NCBI GenBank assembly: GCA_964653235.1
Contig: CAZZCP010000002.1
Span: forward strand, 17,563 to 81,562
DNA from: CAZZCP01 sp964653235
GTDB taxonomy: Bacteria > Bdellovibrionota > Bdellovibrionia > Bdellovibrionales > UBA840
Direction: 5' to 3'
DNA length: 64,000 nucleotides
Numbering within the stretch: the first letter of the stretch is position 1; every line of letters starts with the position of its first letter. The notes below the pieces were generated by a model. That model made no database searches. It was not told the DNA's origin and saw only the letters and a program-made list of their open reading frames with translations. This document shows, in pieces, positions 1 through 7,277 of the stretch. The position numbers were made by a program, and so were the translations under genes.

Positions 1-752
1 GCTATGACTCAGCAACAGGTAAATATAAAGAAATCTGTGTAGAAGGAAAAGTTGATTATCACTCGGATCACCAGATGATATTAGATTATTCCTTAGAGAG
101 ATCAGAACTAGCAAGCCACCTTGATATTTCTGGAAGAGTTACAGGTGGAATCAATTTAATGATAGCTGCAGGTAGTTTAGAGACGACAATTCGCAATCGA
201 ATCAACCGTGATGAATATTCCTATTATTTTGCAATATCATATGATTTTAATCCTGGTACTAGAAGTTTAAGTGAAGAAGGATTTAATGAATTTGGTAAAC
301 ATGCTTTTAATTATTTTGATGAGCAGAGTTTTCAATTTTTATGTGGTGATCATTACATTCAATCTTGGACTCCAGATTTAAAAATTCATATGATCACTCG
401 ATACGACTTTGCTAATCTTAAGAATATATTTGATGTGACAATGAAATTTAAAATTGAAGTTCTCGGAGAGGAAGTTACTCGCACCGAAAGACAAAGGTTC
501 AGTATAAATTTAAAAGCAATACGGAGTGACTCAGTTTTTTTGATTGAGGGCTTTCAGGCACCAAGATTAAAAGAACAACTGAAAAAAATACAAGGTGAAT
601 GTGAAAGCAGTGAGCTATCGAAGTGCTTATTGATTCCAGACCTACTATCAGAGTATTTAAACTCATATCGCTTTGATAAAGATCTAGCCTCAACGCGTCC
701 ACCTCTAAATAGCGTCCACTTATCGAAATACAGTCGGGAGAGATTAAGATGA
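1..752 (+). CDS. Hypothetical protein, 5' end outside the window
   Basis: The frame is open from base 3 through the first ATG at 75 (upstream residues include KYKEICVEGK), so the gene starts before the window and the ATG at 75 is probably internal. About 250 residues are visible. I recognise no firm family. A stretch around FLCGDHYI, followed by an alternating polar/hydrophobic segment, vaguely recalls the signature region of MACPF/perforin-like proteins, but this is a weak impression. The stop overlaps the next start (ATGA at 749-752), so it is translationally coupled to the protease-LRR lipoprotein. Function unknown. Confidence 0.7.
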   Translation, partial: YDSATGKYKEICVEGKVDYHSDHQMILDYSLERSELASHLDISGRVTGGINLMIAAGSLETTIRNRINRDEYSYYFAISYDFNPGTRSLSEEGFNEFGKHAFNYFDEQSFQFLCGDHYIQSWTPDLKIHMITRYDFANLKNIFDVTMKFKIEVLGEEVTRTERQRFSINLKAIRSDSVFLIEGFQAPRLKEQLKKIQGECESSELSKCLLIPDLLSEYLNSYRFDKDLASTRPPLNSVHLSKYSRERLR

Positions 753-2590
753 AGATTTCTAGTTTGTTGATAATTTTAACTTTTATCATTGCTTGTGATC
801 AATCAAAGAGTGCAATTGAAGAAGATCCAAAAAAACAAGAGGAGAGGGAACAAGCTTTTCTAGATTTAACAAATGCAACAGTTGCTTTTACTTTTAAAGG
901 AAAAGTTTTTTGTTCTGGAGTATTGGTAGATTCAAATAAAGTAACAACAGCAGCGCACTGTTTTATGCGTTTTCCTTTAGATCAAAGAGATGAAATCAAG
1001 ATTAGTCTTTCTAAGCCAAAAAAAAGCTGGGAACTTAGCTATGCAGAAAGAATTGCCTATAATAATGGGGCTTCTTTACCGGTTAAACTAGATAAAAAAA
1101 TGAAGATATCAAAAATACATATGCCCGATCATTGGGAGAGGCCAATGATTGAATGGCAAGAGGCAATCACAAATCCCTTTCAAGATATCGCAGTTGTTGA
1201 GTTGGTAAATGATGTGCCAAGCAATTATAAGCCGGTACCATTTTATACAGGAAGACTTAGCAACTTGGTCAATTCGAATGTTATGAGTTTTGGCTTTGGT
1301 AAAGATTTATCATCTGATTGGTATGCTAGGAAAACGATGAAAATCAGTAAGGGGAAGGTGAAAAGAGCTCATTCAAAAGGAATTTTTAATGGTTTTTTAC
1401 AAGTTCTGTATGAAGGTTCACAACCTTGTAAGGGGGACTCTGGTGGCGGGGTTTTTACAAAGGTTGGCTCCCAATGGTATTTAATAGGAAATACATCTGG
1501 AGTGTTTCAAACAATAAACGATCAATTTCGTGGAATTGTTGTAGATGTAATCATTGGTGAGACAGATATTTGCGAGGCTGGAGATATTTCATTTACTATA
1601 GCTAAATCTCATTTTGGCTTCTTAAGTCAATACTTGGATGTACCACATTTAGAAGTTCCTGAAAATGAATATTCAGCATGGGATTACTCTTCGATGGCCG
1701 AGTATTGTCAAAAAGCTTACTTTACTGTTGAGGAACAAATTTTTGTTCACAAAATGTTGCATCGTCTACCTGATCTTTGCTCAGATGTTTCAAATCCTTT
1801 TAGTAGCTTCGAAGGTTTTGACGAAATTATTTTTGATGGTAATAAGTTAAGAGACACAGGAATTTTAAGATTTGCATCTACAGCAAAAAAAGTAGTTGTT
1901 CAGAATGTAATAGATCAGAGTCTGCGCTTTTCCGATGAATTTAAATTTTTAAAAGAAGTAGAAGTAAAAAACTCATCGATTGATTTTATTGAGGGACTTG
2001 GTTTAGTACCAAATTTTGAGAAAATTTCTTTAGTTTCAACAATATTAAATTTTGAAGATTCCTTAGATGATCTTAGGTTTATTGAAGATGATTTTTCATT
2101 ATATCTTATACTATCTAGTGTAACTGATTTAAATTTTATTTCTAATTTGAATTCTTTGTTTGTAAGAACAGAAATAGATGAAAATAAAGATGAGATTAGT
2201 GAATTCTCAGTAGTTCAATCTCTAGATAACCTTAATTTTATTAATGCTCATCCTAATATTGAAAAGCTATCTGTAATTCGTTCCGGTTTAAGCAATATAT
2301 CAGGGATTGAAAATCTAGTAAGCCTTACAGGTCTTCGTTTAGGTGGTAATGCTATTGTTTCATTGGCCCCTCTTTCTTCATTAGTGAATTTAAATTCCTT
2401 AAGTTTAAGAAATAACCAAATTCGAGATGTTAGCCCACTAGTATCTTTAGAGGGCCTTGAGAAGTTGTACTTAGATGATAATCAAATTGCAGACTTTGGA
2501 GTATTAGAGTCTTTGTATAATTTAGATCGTATATATATATCGGGAAATATAAGTGAAGAATGTCCTTCTCAAGTAAGTGTTTGTCGATAG
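749..2590 (+). CDS. Lipoprotein with trypsin-like serine protease domain and C-terminal leucine-rich repeats
   Basis: A 613-residue protein. Its N-terminus is a lipoprotein signal with lipobox FIIAC (Cys16). Residues ~40-300 form a chymotrypsin-fold (S1) protease: TTAAHC carries His70, FQDIAVVEL carries Asp146, and CKGDSGGG carries Ser231, so the catalytic triad is complete; the usual GDSGGP ends in Gly here. After a ~150-residue linker, residues ~490-600 hold internalin-type leucine-rich repeats of about 22 residues (units such as LVSLTGLRLGGNAI and LEGLEKLYLDDNQI), closing with a short Cys-containing tail. The likely role is an outer-membrane-anchored protease whose repeats bind a protein partner; the substrate is unknown. 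The start overlaps the upstream stop and the end overlaps the next gene, so it sits in an operon of exported proteins. Confidence 0.85.
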   Translation: MKISSLLIILTFIIACDQSKSAIEEDPKKQEEREQAFLDLTNATVAFTFKGKVFCSGVLVDSNKVTTAAHCFMRFPLDQRDEIKISLSKPKKSWELSYAERIAYNNGASLPVKLDKKMKISKIHMPDHWERPMIEWQEAITNPFQDIAVVELVNDVPSNYKPVPFYTGRLSNLVNSNVMSFGFGKDLSSDWYARKTMKISKGKVKRAHSKGIFNGFLQVLYEGSQPCKGDSGGGVFTKVGSQWYLIGNTSGVFQTINDQFRGIVVDVIIGETDICEAGDISFTIAKSHFGFLSQYLDVPHLEVPENEYSAWDYSSMAEYCQKAYFTVEEQIFVHKMLHRLPDLCSDVSNPFSSFEGFDEIIFDGNKLRDTGILRFASTAKKVVVQNVIDQSLRFSDEFKFLKEVEVKNSSIDFIEGLGLVPNFEKISLVSTILNFEDSLDDLRFIEDDFSLYLILSSVTDLNFISNLNSLFVRTEIDENKDEISEFSVVQSLDNLNFINAHPNIEKLSVIRSGLSNISGIENLVSLTGLRLGGNAIVSLAPLSSLVNLNSLSLRNNQIRDVSPLVSLEGLEKLYLDDNQIADFGVLESLYNLDRIYISGNISEECPSQVSVCR

Positions 2591-3543
2591 CGCTATATTG
2601 TTTTTGTTGGTGTACAAGGGCTTCTATTTTATTGAGCCCCTATTCTAGCCAATTGGGAGCCTATCAAAGCCCTTACAATTTGAATCGAGAAAATTTTTGC
2701 CAAGATGTCGATATAGAATTTGATGATCAAATACAGATAAGCCATGCTTTTGATCGTGTTTTTTTTGAATCTGAATTATCAGATCTATTCTATTCTTTAG
2801 GTGATATACCCAACGTGCAATGGTTAAACTTTTTAAATAAAAAATTAAATTCACCAGGTTTTCAGGCAAATCAGCTTCGTCTTTATTTTTTAGCCAAAGT
2901 AGATGGGCCAAGCTACTCCATTGATTCTGCAAAATGTACTCAGAATAATTCATGGCTGACCGAAAAGATTAAATTAGGTGCTTATGTATTGATTGAGTTT
3001 CAATTAAGTTTTTCCTCTTATAGGGATAAAAAGAATTATATTCAAAATCTAGATCGAAATATGGACTATCAAGAATTTCTTGATTCTCTAGAATCAGAAG
3101 ATAGAGAATTTTTGTTCTCGGTTCAACAAAGAGGCGGAGATATTCAAAGTTTTTTAAATCTTAAATATGAAGAATTTGATTCTCTTCACAATTGTTCAGT
3201 AATTGACCTAGATGCCTGTAGAACTTTCTTTAGAAGTCTTTATTTCTATATTTTTAGTGATCGTGGATTGCATGCGCAGCTCTTGAAGATCAGTAATACA
3301 AGCACTCCTATGAAAGAATCTGTAATGCAAATTAGAATTCGAGCTGGATATCGAGACTTGGAATTTGAAGAAAACTTTCGTCAGCGATACTCTTTTTTAA
3401 ATGAAGAAATAGAAAATTATTTAAAAATTAGAAATCAAAGTGTTCCCTTAGAACAAATTAGACATCTAATAAATGAGATAGAAACAAAAATGGATCATCT
3501 TAAACATTCCTTATTGTATTCTTATCTTGATTATAGTTTGTAG
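2560..3543 (+). CDS. Hypothetical exported protein
   Basis: A 327-residue protein with a hydrophobic, cysteine-rich N-terminal segment (MSFSSKCLSIALYCFCWC) that looks like a signal peptide, followed by a mainly helical, charged body. I recognise no family. The ATG at 2560 lies 31 bases inside the protease-LRR gene with only a weak purine stretch before it; a TTG at 2581 is an alternative start. The overlap suggests co-translation with the protease, which hints at a shared pathway such as substrate, chaperone or anchor, but that is inference. Confidence 0.6.
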   Translation: MSFSSKCLSIALYCFCWCTRASILLSPYSSQLGAYQSPYNLNRENFCQDVDIEFDDQIQISHAFDRVFFESELSDLFYSLGDIPNVQWLNFLNKKLNSPGFQANQLRLYFLAKVDGPSYSIDSAKCTQNNSWLTEKIKLGAYVLIEFQLSFSSYRDKKNYIQNLDRNMDYQEFLDSLESEDREFLFSVQQRGGDIQSFLNLKYEEFDSLHNCSVIDLDACRTFFRSLYFYIFSDRGLHAQLLKISNTSTPMKESVMQIRIRAGYRDLEFEENFRQRYSFLNEEIENYLKIRNQSVPLEQIRHLINEIETKMDHLKHSLLYSYLDYSL

Positions 3544-3580
3544 ATCAAATATTTCTATTTGCATATTAAAGGGGATGATA

Positions 3581-4618
3581 ATGAAAACGATACAATGCCT
3601 TTTACTTCTTATACTTGTTTCCTATTCTAGTAGTGAGAACAGCAGTCCAAAGTGAGATGGTGGTCCCGAGAAAGAAGGCTTTACCTGCCAAGATCAAAAA
3701 ATTGCTCATGAATCAAAAGAGAGCTCTGTTTGTCAGTATGTCTATGACAACTTAGCCTTTTTTGTACCCGAGAATCTTGATTTGAATGAGGCAGCGACTT
3801 GTGTGCGAAATTACAAAATACTCGCCGAGACAGAGGGTTTAGATTGTGAAAATGATCTAAGTATGCCTTTGGAAATTAATGGTGAAGAAGGTAGAGTGAA
3901 TGTAAAAAATTTTGAAGATATTTTTTCTTATTATCAAGATAAGCTAAACAAATTCAAAGTTTGGTTAGCAGAGAATGAAATCAATCCTGTTCCGAATCCA
4001 GGTCCCTCTCCTGACCCAGGGCCAGTACCACCCCCCAATCCTTCTGTAGACTATTGTAGGTTAAAAGACGAAGTGATCGGAACCGATGAGCAAGAATACA
4101 TGAGTTTTAGCGACAATTGCCAAGAAGTGTATGTATACCACCAAGAGCTGAAACTACAAGTTGCAGGAGTTAATGTAGATAATAATTCATTAGACTGTGA
4201 GTTGTACCAGAGACTTCGAGATACGGGGCGAATTGAAAATTGGGAGGTGAGCAGATTGTCAGAGTACAATAATTATCTTTTTAATGTGAATATTTCACTT
4301 GCTAGTAATGACCGATTAGAAGAAGCTCGCTTAAGCTATGATCACTATGGCTTTCAATTTTATAGTGAAAGATTTCGTTTTCGAATACTCCCCAGTGCAG
4401 AAAGAGATGAATTGTCAGGAGAGAATTTTCGTGTTTTGAGATCTGCAGGTTCCAATCCTGAGAGAGTATATGAAAGCCATCATTTTGGTAGGAGTCGTGG
4501 TTTTACATTTCGCCCAACAGATTATGCGATTTGTAAAATGAAGCTAGATCTCGGTGGTTATTATTCAGTAAAATCCAGTGAATTCTTAAGAGACTTTGTG
4601 GATTTTCAAATACAATAA
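3581..4618 (+). pseudogene. Exported protein gene interrupted by an in-frame TGA just after the signal peptide
   Basis: An ATG at 3581, preceded by AAAGGGGATG, starts a signal-like peptide (MKTIQCLLLLILVSYSSS...). It ends at a TGA at 3653-3655 after 24 codons. The same frame then stays open to 4618 with protein-like composition: conserved-looking cysteines, a Pro-Gly-rich linker near the middle and a cysteine-containing C-terminal domain. An open frame can be initiated at TTG 3782 (278 residues), but it would lack an export signal and has no convincing ribosome site. The lipobox position carries Ser where Cys is expected (SYSSS). The simplest reading is a recently inactivated lipoprotein or secreted-protein gene; a sequencing error is the alternative. 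The intact protein would be about 345 residues. Confidence 0.65.
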
Positions 4619-4633
4619 TAATGAATTAAAGTT

Positions 4634-4661
4634 CAAGCACCTCAGGGTGCTTGCTTTTTTT
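4634..4661 (+). terminator. Rho-independent terminator
   Basis: A perfect 8-bp stem (CAAGCACC/GGTGCTTG) with a four-base loop is followed by CTTTTTTT. It lies 15 bases after the interrupted gene's stop and closes the exported-protein operon. Confidence 0.9.
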
Positions 4662-4726
4662 AATCCAATAAAAAAATCCATATTTTTACTTTCGTAAATC
4701 TTACTTAAAACAATGAATAGTAGAAA

Positions 4727-4742
4727 TGGCACACCTCTTGCT
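4727..4742 (+). promoter_or_regulatory. Sigma-54 (RpoN) promoter
   Basis: TGGCACACCTCTTGCT matches the -24/-12 consensus TGGCAC-N5-TTGCW, with exactly 10 bases between GG (4728-4729) and GC (4740-4741). The predicted transcription start is about 4753. No open reading frame with a ribosome site follows before the strong terminator at 4836-4885, so the promoter appears to drive a small RNA. Confidence 0.75.
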
Positions 4743-4752
4743 CATGTAAGAA

Positions 4753-4885
4753 ATATCATAACAAGAACAGGTACAAACTTGTTCTCCTGTCTTTATGTAT
4801 CTTTAAGTCTTGGGGGGTCAAGGCATCTTTATTGAGCTCTCACTTGTGGCTGCCGGAGCTGCGGCAAGTGGGGGCTTTTCTTTTT
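4753..4885 (+). ncRNA. Putative sigma-54-dependent small RNA, about 133 nt
   Basis: The boundaries are inferred from the sigma-54 promoter (start ~4753) and the terminator ending at 4885. A 5' hairpin pairs AGAACAGG with CTTGTTCT around loop TACAAA (8 bp with one G-U). A single-stranded purine-rich segment with TTGGGGGGTCAAGG follows, then a long 3' hairpin with a U tract. There is no plausible ORF with a Shine-Dalgarno. It does not show the conserved c-di-GMP-I riboswitch core, so it is not an obvious relative of Bdellovibrio merRNA. Function unknown; a trans-acting sRNA is the natural guess. Confidence 0.55.
4836..4885 (+). terminator. Strong terminator hairpin ending the small RNA
   Basis: An 11-bp stem (GCTCTCACTTG with CAAGTGGGGGC, including two G-U pairs) encloses an 18-base region that can form an inner GCCG/CGGC helix. 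TTTTCTTTTT follows directly. Confidence 0.85.
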
Positions 4886-4946
4886 CTAAGATTTTATTCT
4901 AAAAAATAAGAATTTTAATGTAGACAAAATTTGAATGGCTTTGGGC

Positions 4947-4962
4947 GGGCATGCGAATTGCT
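4947..4962 (+). promoter_or_regulatory. Possible second sigma-54 promoter
   Basis: GGGCATGCGAATTGCT has the GG (4948-4949), ten bases, GC (4960-4961) arrangement with TTGCT at -12. The predicted start is ~4973, only about 15 bases before the ATG at 4988, right at the AAGGAGGA ribosome site, so the leader would be very short. It is a weaker match than the site at 4727. Confidence 0.45.
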
Positions 4963-4987
4963 TAATAAGAATAAGGAGGAAGAAAAA

Positions 4988-5461
4988 ATGAAAAGTCTTA
5001 TTCTTATTTTAGTCCTATTTGCTCACTCGGCCTTTTCAGACGTCTGTGTTGAAGGCTGGGAGCAGATCGAAGACGCAAATCATTTTAGCGCAGTGATGGA
5101 TGAATTCTCTCGTGAGAATCCATACTTGATCTATGCAGATACGGGGGTGCGCTGTGAAGATGTTCGCGAGTTAAGTGATGATCTAGAAACCTATTCGATT
5201 GTTCTAGGCATGGGTGCCGCAGTCTTGTGTAGCACTCCAATCACTGCCAAAGTAGGTGTTTTGGTGGGCCTAACAAGTGGTGGTCTTGCCCTATTGAAAG
5301 TACAGTTAAACAAAATAGACTGTACAGAGGGTGCATCCATTGAGGTCGATCATAGTTTTCGTCACCATGTTTGTTTAGATCTAGAAGAACAAGGGGTTCG
5401 TTGTAATCCTTCGCGAATTTCTGTGGAGCAGGTTTTGGGCATTCCTGGACTGGAAATTTAA
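4988..5461 (+). CDS. Small secreted protein with a glycine-rich hydrophobic hairpin
   Basis: A 157-residue protein. The ATG at 4988 is chosen because AAGGAGGA lies just upstream and a classical signal peptide follows (MKSLILILVLFAHSAFS, cleaved before DVC); the frame extends upstream without a ribosome site. The mature ~140 residues contain six or so cysteines. A central, long, uncharged Gly/Ala/Val/Leu-rich stretch (YSIVLGMGAAVLC through GLTSGGLALLKV) could insert into a membrane as a hairpin. No family recognised. The next gene starts on the base after its stop, so the two form one unit, probably under sigma-54 control. Confidence 0.7.
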   Translation: MKSLILILVLFAHSAFSDVCVEGWEQIEDANHFSAVMDEFSRENPYLIYADTGVRCEDVRELSDDLETYSIVLGMGAAVLCSTPITAKVGVLVGLTSGGLALLKVQLNKIDCTEGASIEVDHSFRHHVCLDLEEQGVRCNPSRISVEQVLGIPGLEI

Positions 5462-5716
5462 ATGAGCTTTTACGTGCGTAAGAAAGACAGAATTTATGTA
5501 CTGATATCATTTATGATCTTCGTATTTGGTTTGTATCTCAATTATGAAGAGTATTTGACTCTAGTTAAAAAGCACCCAATACATGCTAATAAAATCTATC
5601 GTGAAATTCTCGGAGGGCACTTCATGTCCGCGCTTTTTCTGTCTTCTTTAACTGCAGTTTTACTTCGTTTTCGATTCAGTAGAGAGATCGATCTACATTC
5701 AAGCTCTAAGAAATAA
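5462..5716 (+). CDS. Small two-helix membrane protein
   Basis: An 84-residue protein whose ATG immediately follows the previous TAA. Two hydrophobic segments (IYVLISFMIFVFGLYL and FMSALFLSSLTAVLL) are separated by a short, charged loop, with a basic N-terminus and a polar C-terminal tail. This is consistent with a small inner-membrane protein. Strict coupling to the secreted protein upstream suggests a shared task, for example protection from or assembly of that protein; that is inference. Confidence 0.65.
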   Translation: MSFYVRKKDRIYVLISFMIFVFGLYLNYEEYLTLVKKHPIHANKIYREILGGHFMSALFLSSLTAVLLRFRFSREIDLHSSSKK

Positions 5717-5746
5717 AAAAGAGCCCACCAAAACCACGGTGAGTTC
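5715..5746 (-). terminator. Terminator for the minus-strand SDR/HAD operon
   Basis: Read on the minus strand, GAACTCACC and GGTGGGCTC pair (9 bp, one mismatch and one G-U) and are followed by TTTTTT. It lies about 28 bases past the HAD gene stop. Confidence 0.75.
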
Positions 5747-5773
5747 AAATCATTGCAAATCATAAATCCCCTA

Positions 5774-6484
5774 TTAGGTAGGGGATGAATCTGAAAGTTT
5801 AAAGATTTCATAGTGTCCAGTAGCTTTGAAATCTTTATTTTTTGAATTCGGAATCACATAAGCTTTTTCTGAAAGATCTAAAAAAGGCCTATCATTGAAA
5901 AAAGGATCATCCCCATAGCCTTCAATAATTCGGCCTTTAAGGTCTTCGATTTTACAGCCGTAGTAGTTGGCAATGCTCTCGGCTTTCTTTTCAGCCATAT
6001 TGAAGAGCATCAGCTTGTGCTTTGGCCAATCAACCAAGCTTCCTTGAGTGAGAATTTCACCATGAACCTCAGACAAAATATCAGTTTGAATCAAAGCTGT
6101 CTTTAGTGCCATTGCCGCTTCAACAAAGCTAGCTGTCGAGATAATGACTCTGTAGCCGTCCTCATTGAGTTGATTGATTCTTTGTACAACACTGAAGTGG
6201 ATTTCACGCTTTTGAATTCGCTCTAAAAAGAAATTTAAAAGAAAGGCAAAAACCATATCTCCATCCATTTCTTTTCGAAATAAAAACAGACAGTCTTGAA
6301 ACACCTCAAAGTGCTTGTCGTAGTCACCTCTTTCTACTTCGTGCAGCTGATCACAAATTTTAACAAAATATTGACGATCATCAATAAAGTGCAAATTGGC
6401 CGCAAACCACGAGTCATGGCCCTCTTTGACTAAGGTTCCATCTAGATCAAAAATCGCAATCATCTCATCTTTCTTTGTTACCAT
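5774..6484 (-). CDS. HAD-superfamily phosphatase (HAD-IB, SerB-like)
   Basis: About 236 residues from the ATG at 6484, which overlaps the stop of the upstream SDR gene (ATGGTAA) and so is preferred over a start at 6511. HAD motif I is FDLDGTL (nucleophile Asp13 and acid Asp15), motif II lies in VIISTAS, and the C-terminal GYGDDPFFNDRPFL is the motif IV region of HAD-IB enzymes such as phosphoserine phosphatases. A helical cap lies between motifs I and II. It should hydrolyse a small phosphorylated metabolite in the cytoplasm; the substrate cannot be told from sequence. An 8-bp hairpin (5764-5786) spans the stop codon. Confidence 0.8.
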   Translation of the reverse strand: MVTKKDEMIAIFDLDGTLVKEGHDSWFAANLHFIDDRQYFVKICDQLHEVERGDYDKHFEVFQDCLFLFRKEMDGDMVFAFLLNFFLERIQKREIHFSVVQRINQLNEDGYRVIISTASFVEAAMALKTALIQTDILSEVHGEILTQGSLVDWPKHKLMLFNMAEKKAESIANYYGCKIEDLKGRIIEGYGDDPFFNDRPFLDLSEKAYVIPNSKNKDFKATGHYEIFKLSDSSPT

Positions 6485-7146
6485 GGCAACTGCTCTCCAT
6501 TTGCATGCCAAAAAGTTCCGGCATTGTCTAAGTTGGTGGCTTCAATTTTTTCTACTATCTTTTGAGCTGCATGATCGGGGGTATCATTGCCCGAAAAATG
6601 AGTCATACCTGTTTTGATGTATCCAGGATGAACCAAACAAAGTGCGATGCCTCTTTCGCGCAAATCGATAGAAAGGCTTTTAGATGCTGCATTGAGTGCA
6701 GCTTTTGACATTCGATAGCCGTAAGAGCCGCCAGAGTTATTGTCTGCCATTGAACCCATGCGCGATGTAATCATCACGACCTTTGCATTTTCAGCCATTT
6801 GATCTTGCATGAGAACGCTTAGATAAACTGGTGCAATTGAATTGAGCGCAATCATTCTTTCAACTTCTTGAACCGGAAAATGTTCAAGATTGCTATCTAC
6901 CAACATACCGGCATTGTTGATAAGTAAGTGGATCTTTGTGGAGGAAAGTTCTTTTGAAATGCGCTCTAGGCTTGTTGTATCGGTTAAATCAATCCCATCA
7001 AAAACCCGCAAAAAACCTATATCTTGCATTTCGGGGCTCTGTTTTCGGCAAATACCGATCAAATCATAGCCTTTTTGCTTTAAGATCTTACAAATTTCTA
7101 ATCCTATTCCTCGATTGCAGCCTGTTACTAGGGCTGTATTAGCCAT
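6478..7146 (-). CDS. Short-chain dehydrogenase/reductase
   Basis: A 222-residue classical SDR. TGCNRGIG is the NAD(P)-binding motif, NNAG is present, the catalytic Ser is in ITSRMGS, YGYRMSK supplies Tyr and Lys, and HPGYIKT follows. It resembles the carbonyl reductase/C-factor type. AGGAGG sits before the ATG at 7146. It is translationally coupled to the HAD phosphatase downstream, suggesting a two-step modification, but the substrate is unknown. Confidence 0.85.
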   Translation of the reverse strand: MANTALVTGCNRGIGLEICKILKQKGYDLIGICRKQSPEMQDIGFLRVFDGIDLTDTTSLERISKELSSTKIHLLINNAGMLVDSNLEHFPVQEVERMIALNSIAPVYLSVLMQDQMAENAKVVMITSRMGSMADNNSGGSYGYRMSKAALNAASKSLSIDLRERGIALCLVHPGYIKTGMTHFSGNDTPDHAAQKIVEKIEATNLDNAGTFWHANGEQLPW

Positions 7147-7166
7147 AATTTCCTCCTGAAGAGAGC

Positions 7167-7196
7167 TTAAGTTTAAGTTTTGTATATTCCTATAAT
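7167..7196 (+). promoter_or_regulatory. Possible sigma-70-type promoter for the large lipoprotein gene
   Basis: TTAAGT at 7167-7172 and a perfect TATAAT at 7191-7196 are spaced by 18 bases. It lies about 80 bases before the start at 7278 in the region between divergent genes. The -35 is weak. Confidence 0.35.
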
Positions 7197-7277
7197 GATT
7201 TCAAGGCTTAGAACTAGAAATAGGATCAACTGGTAAAATGCGGCATAATATTCATCAATTCTTTACAGGGGAAGAAC

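Noticed and set aside
3653..3655. TGA read as selenocysteine
   Set aside because: No redox motif or SECIS-like hairpin is evident after it, and TGA is a normal stop in neighbouring genes.
4753..4885. c-di-GMP riboswitch (merRNA-like)
   Set aside because: The conserved GEMM core bases are not present.
6485..6511. HAD phosphatase start at 6511
   Set aside because: The extra nine residues are a shadow of the SDR C-terminus; the ATG at 6484 overlaps the SDR stop as usual in coupled genes.
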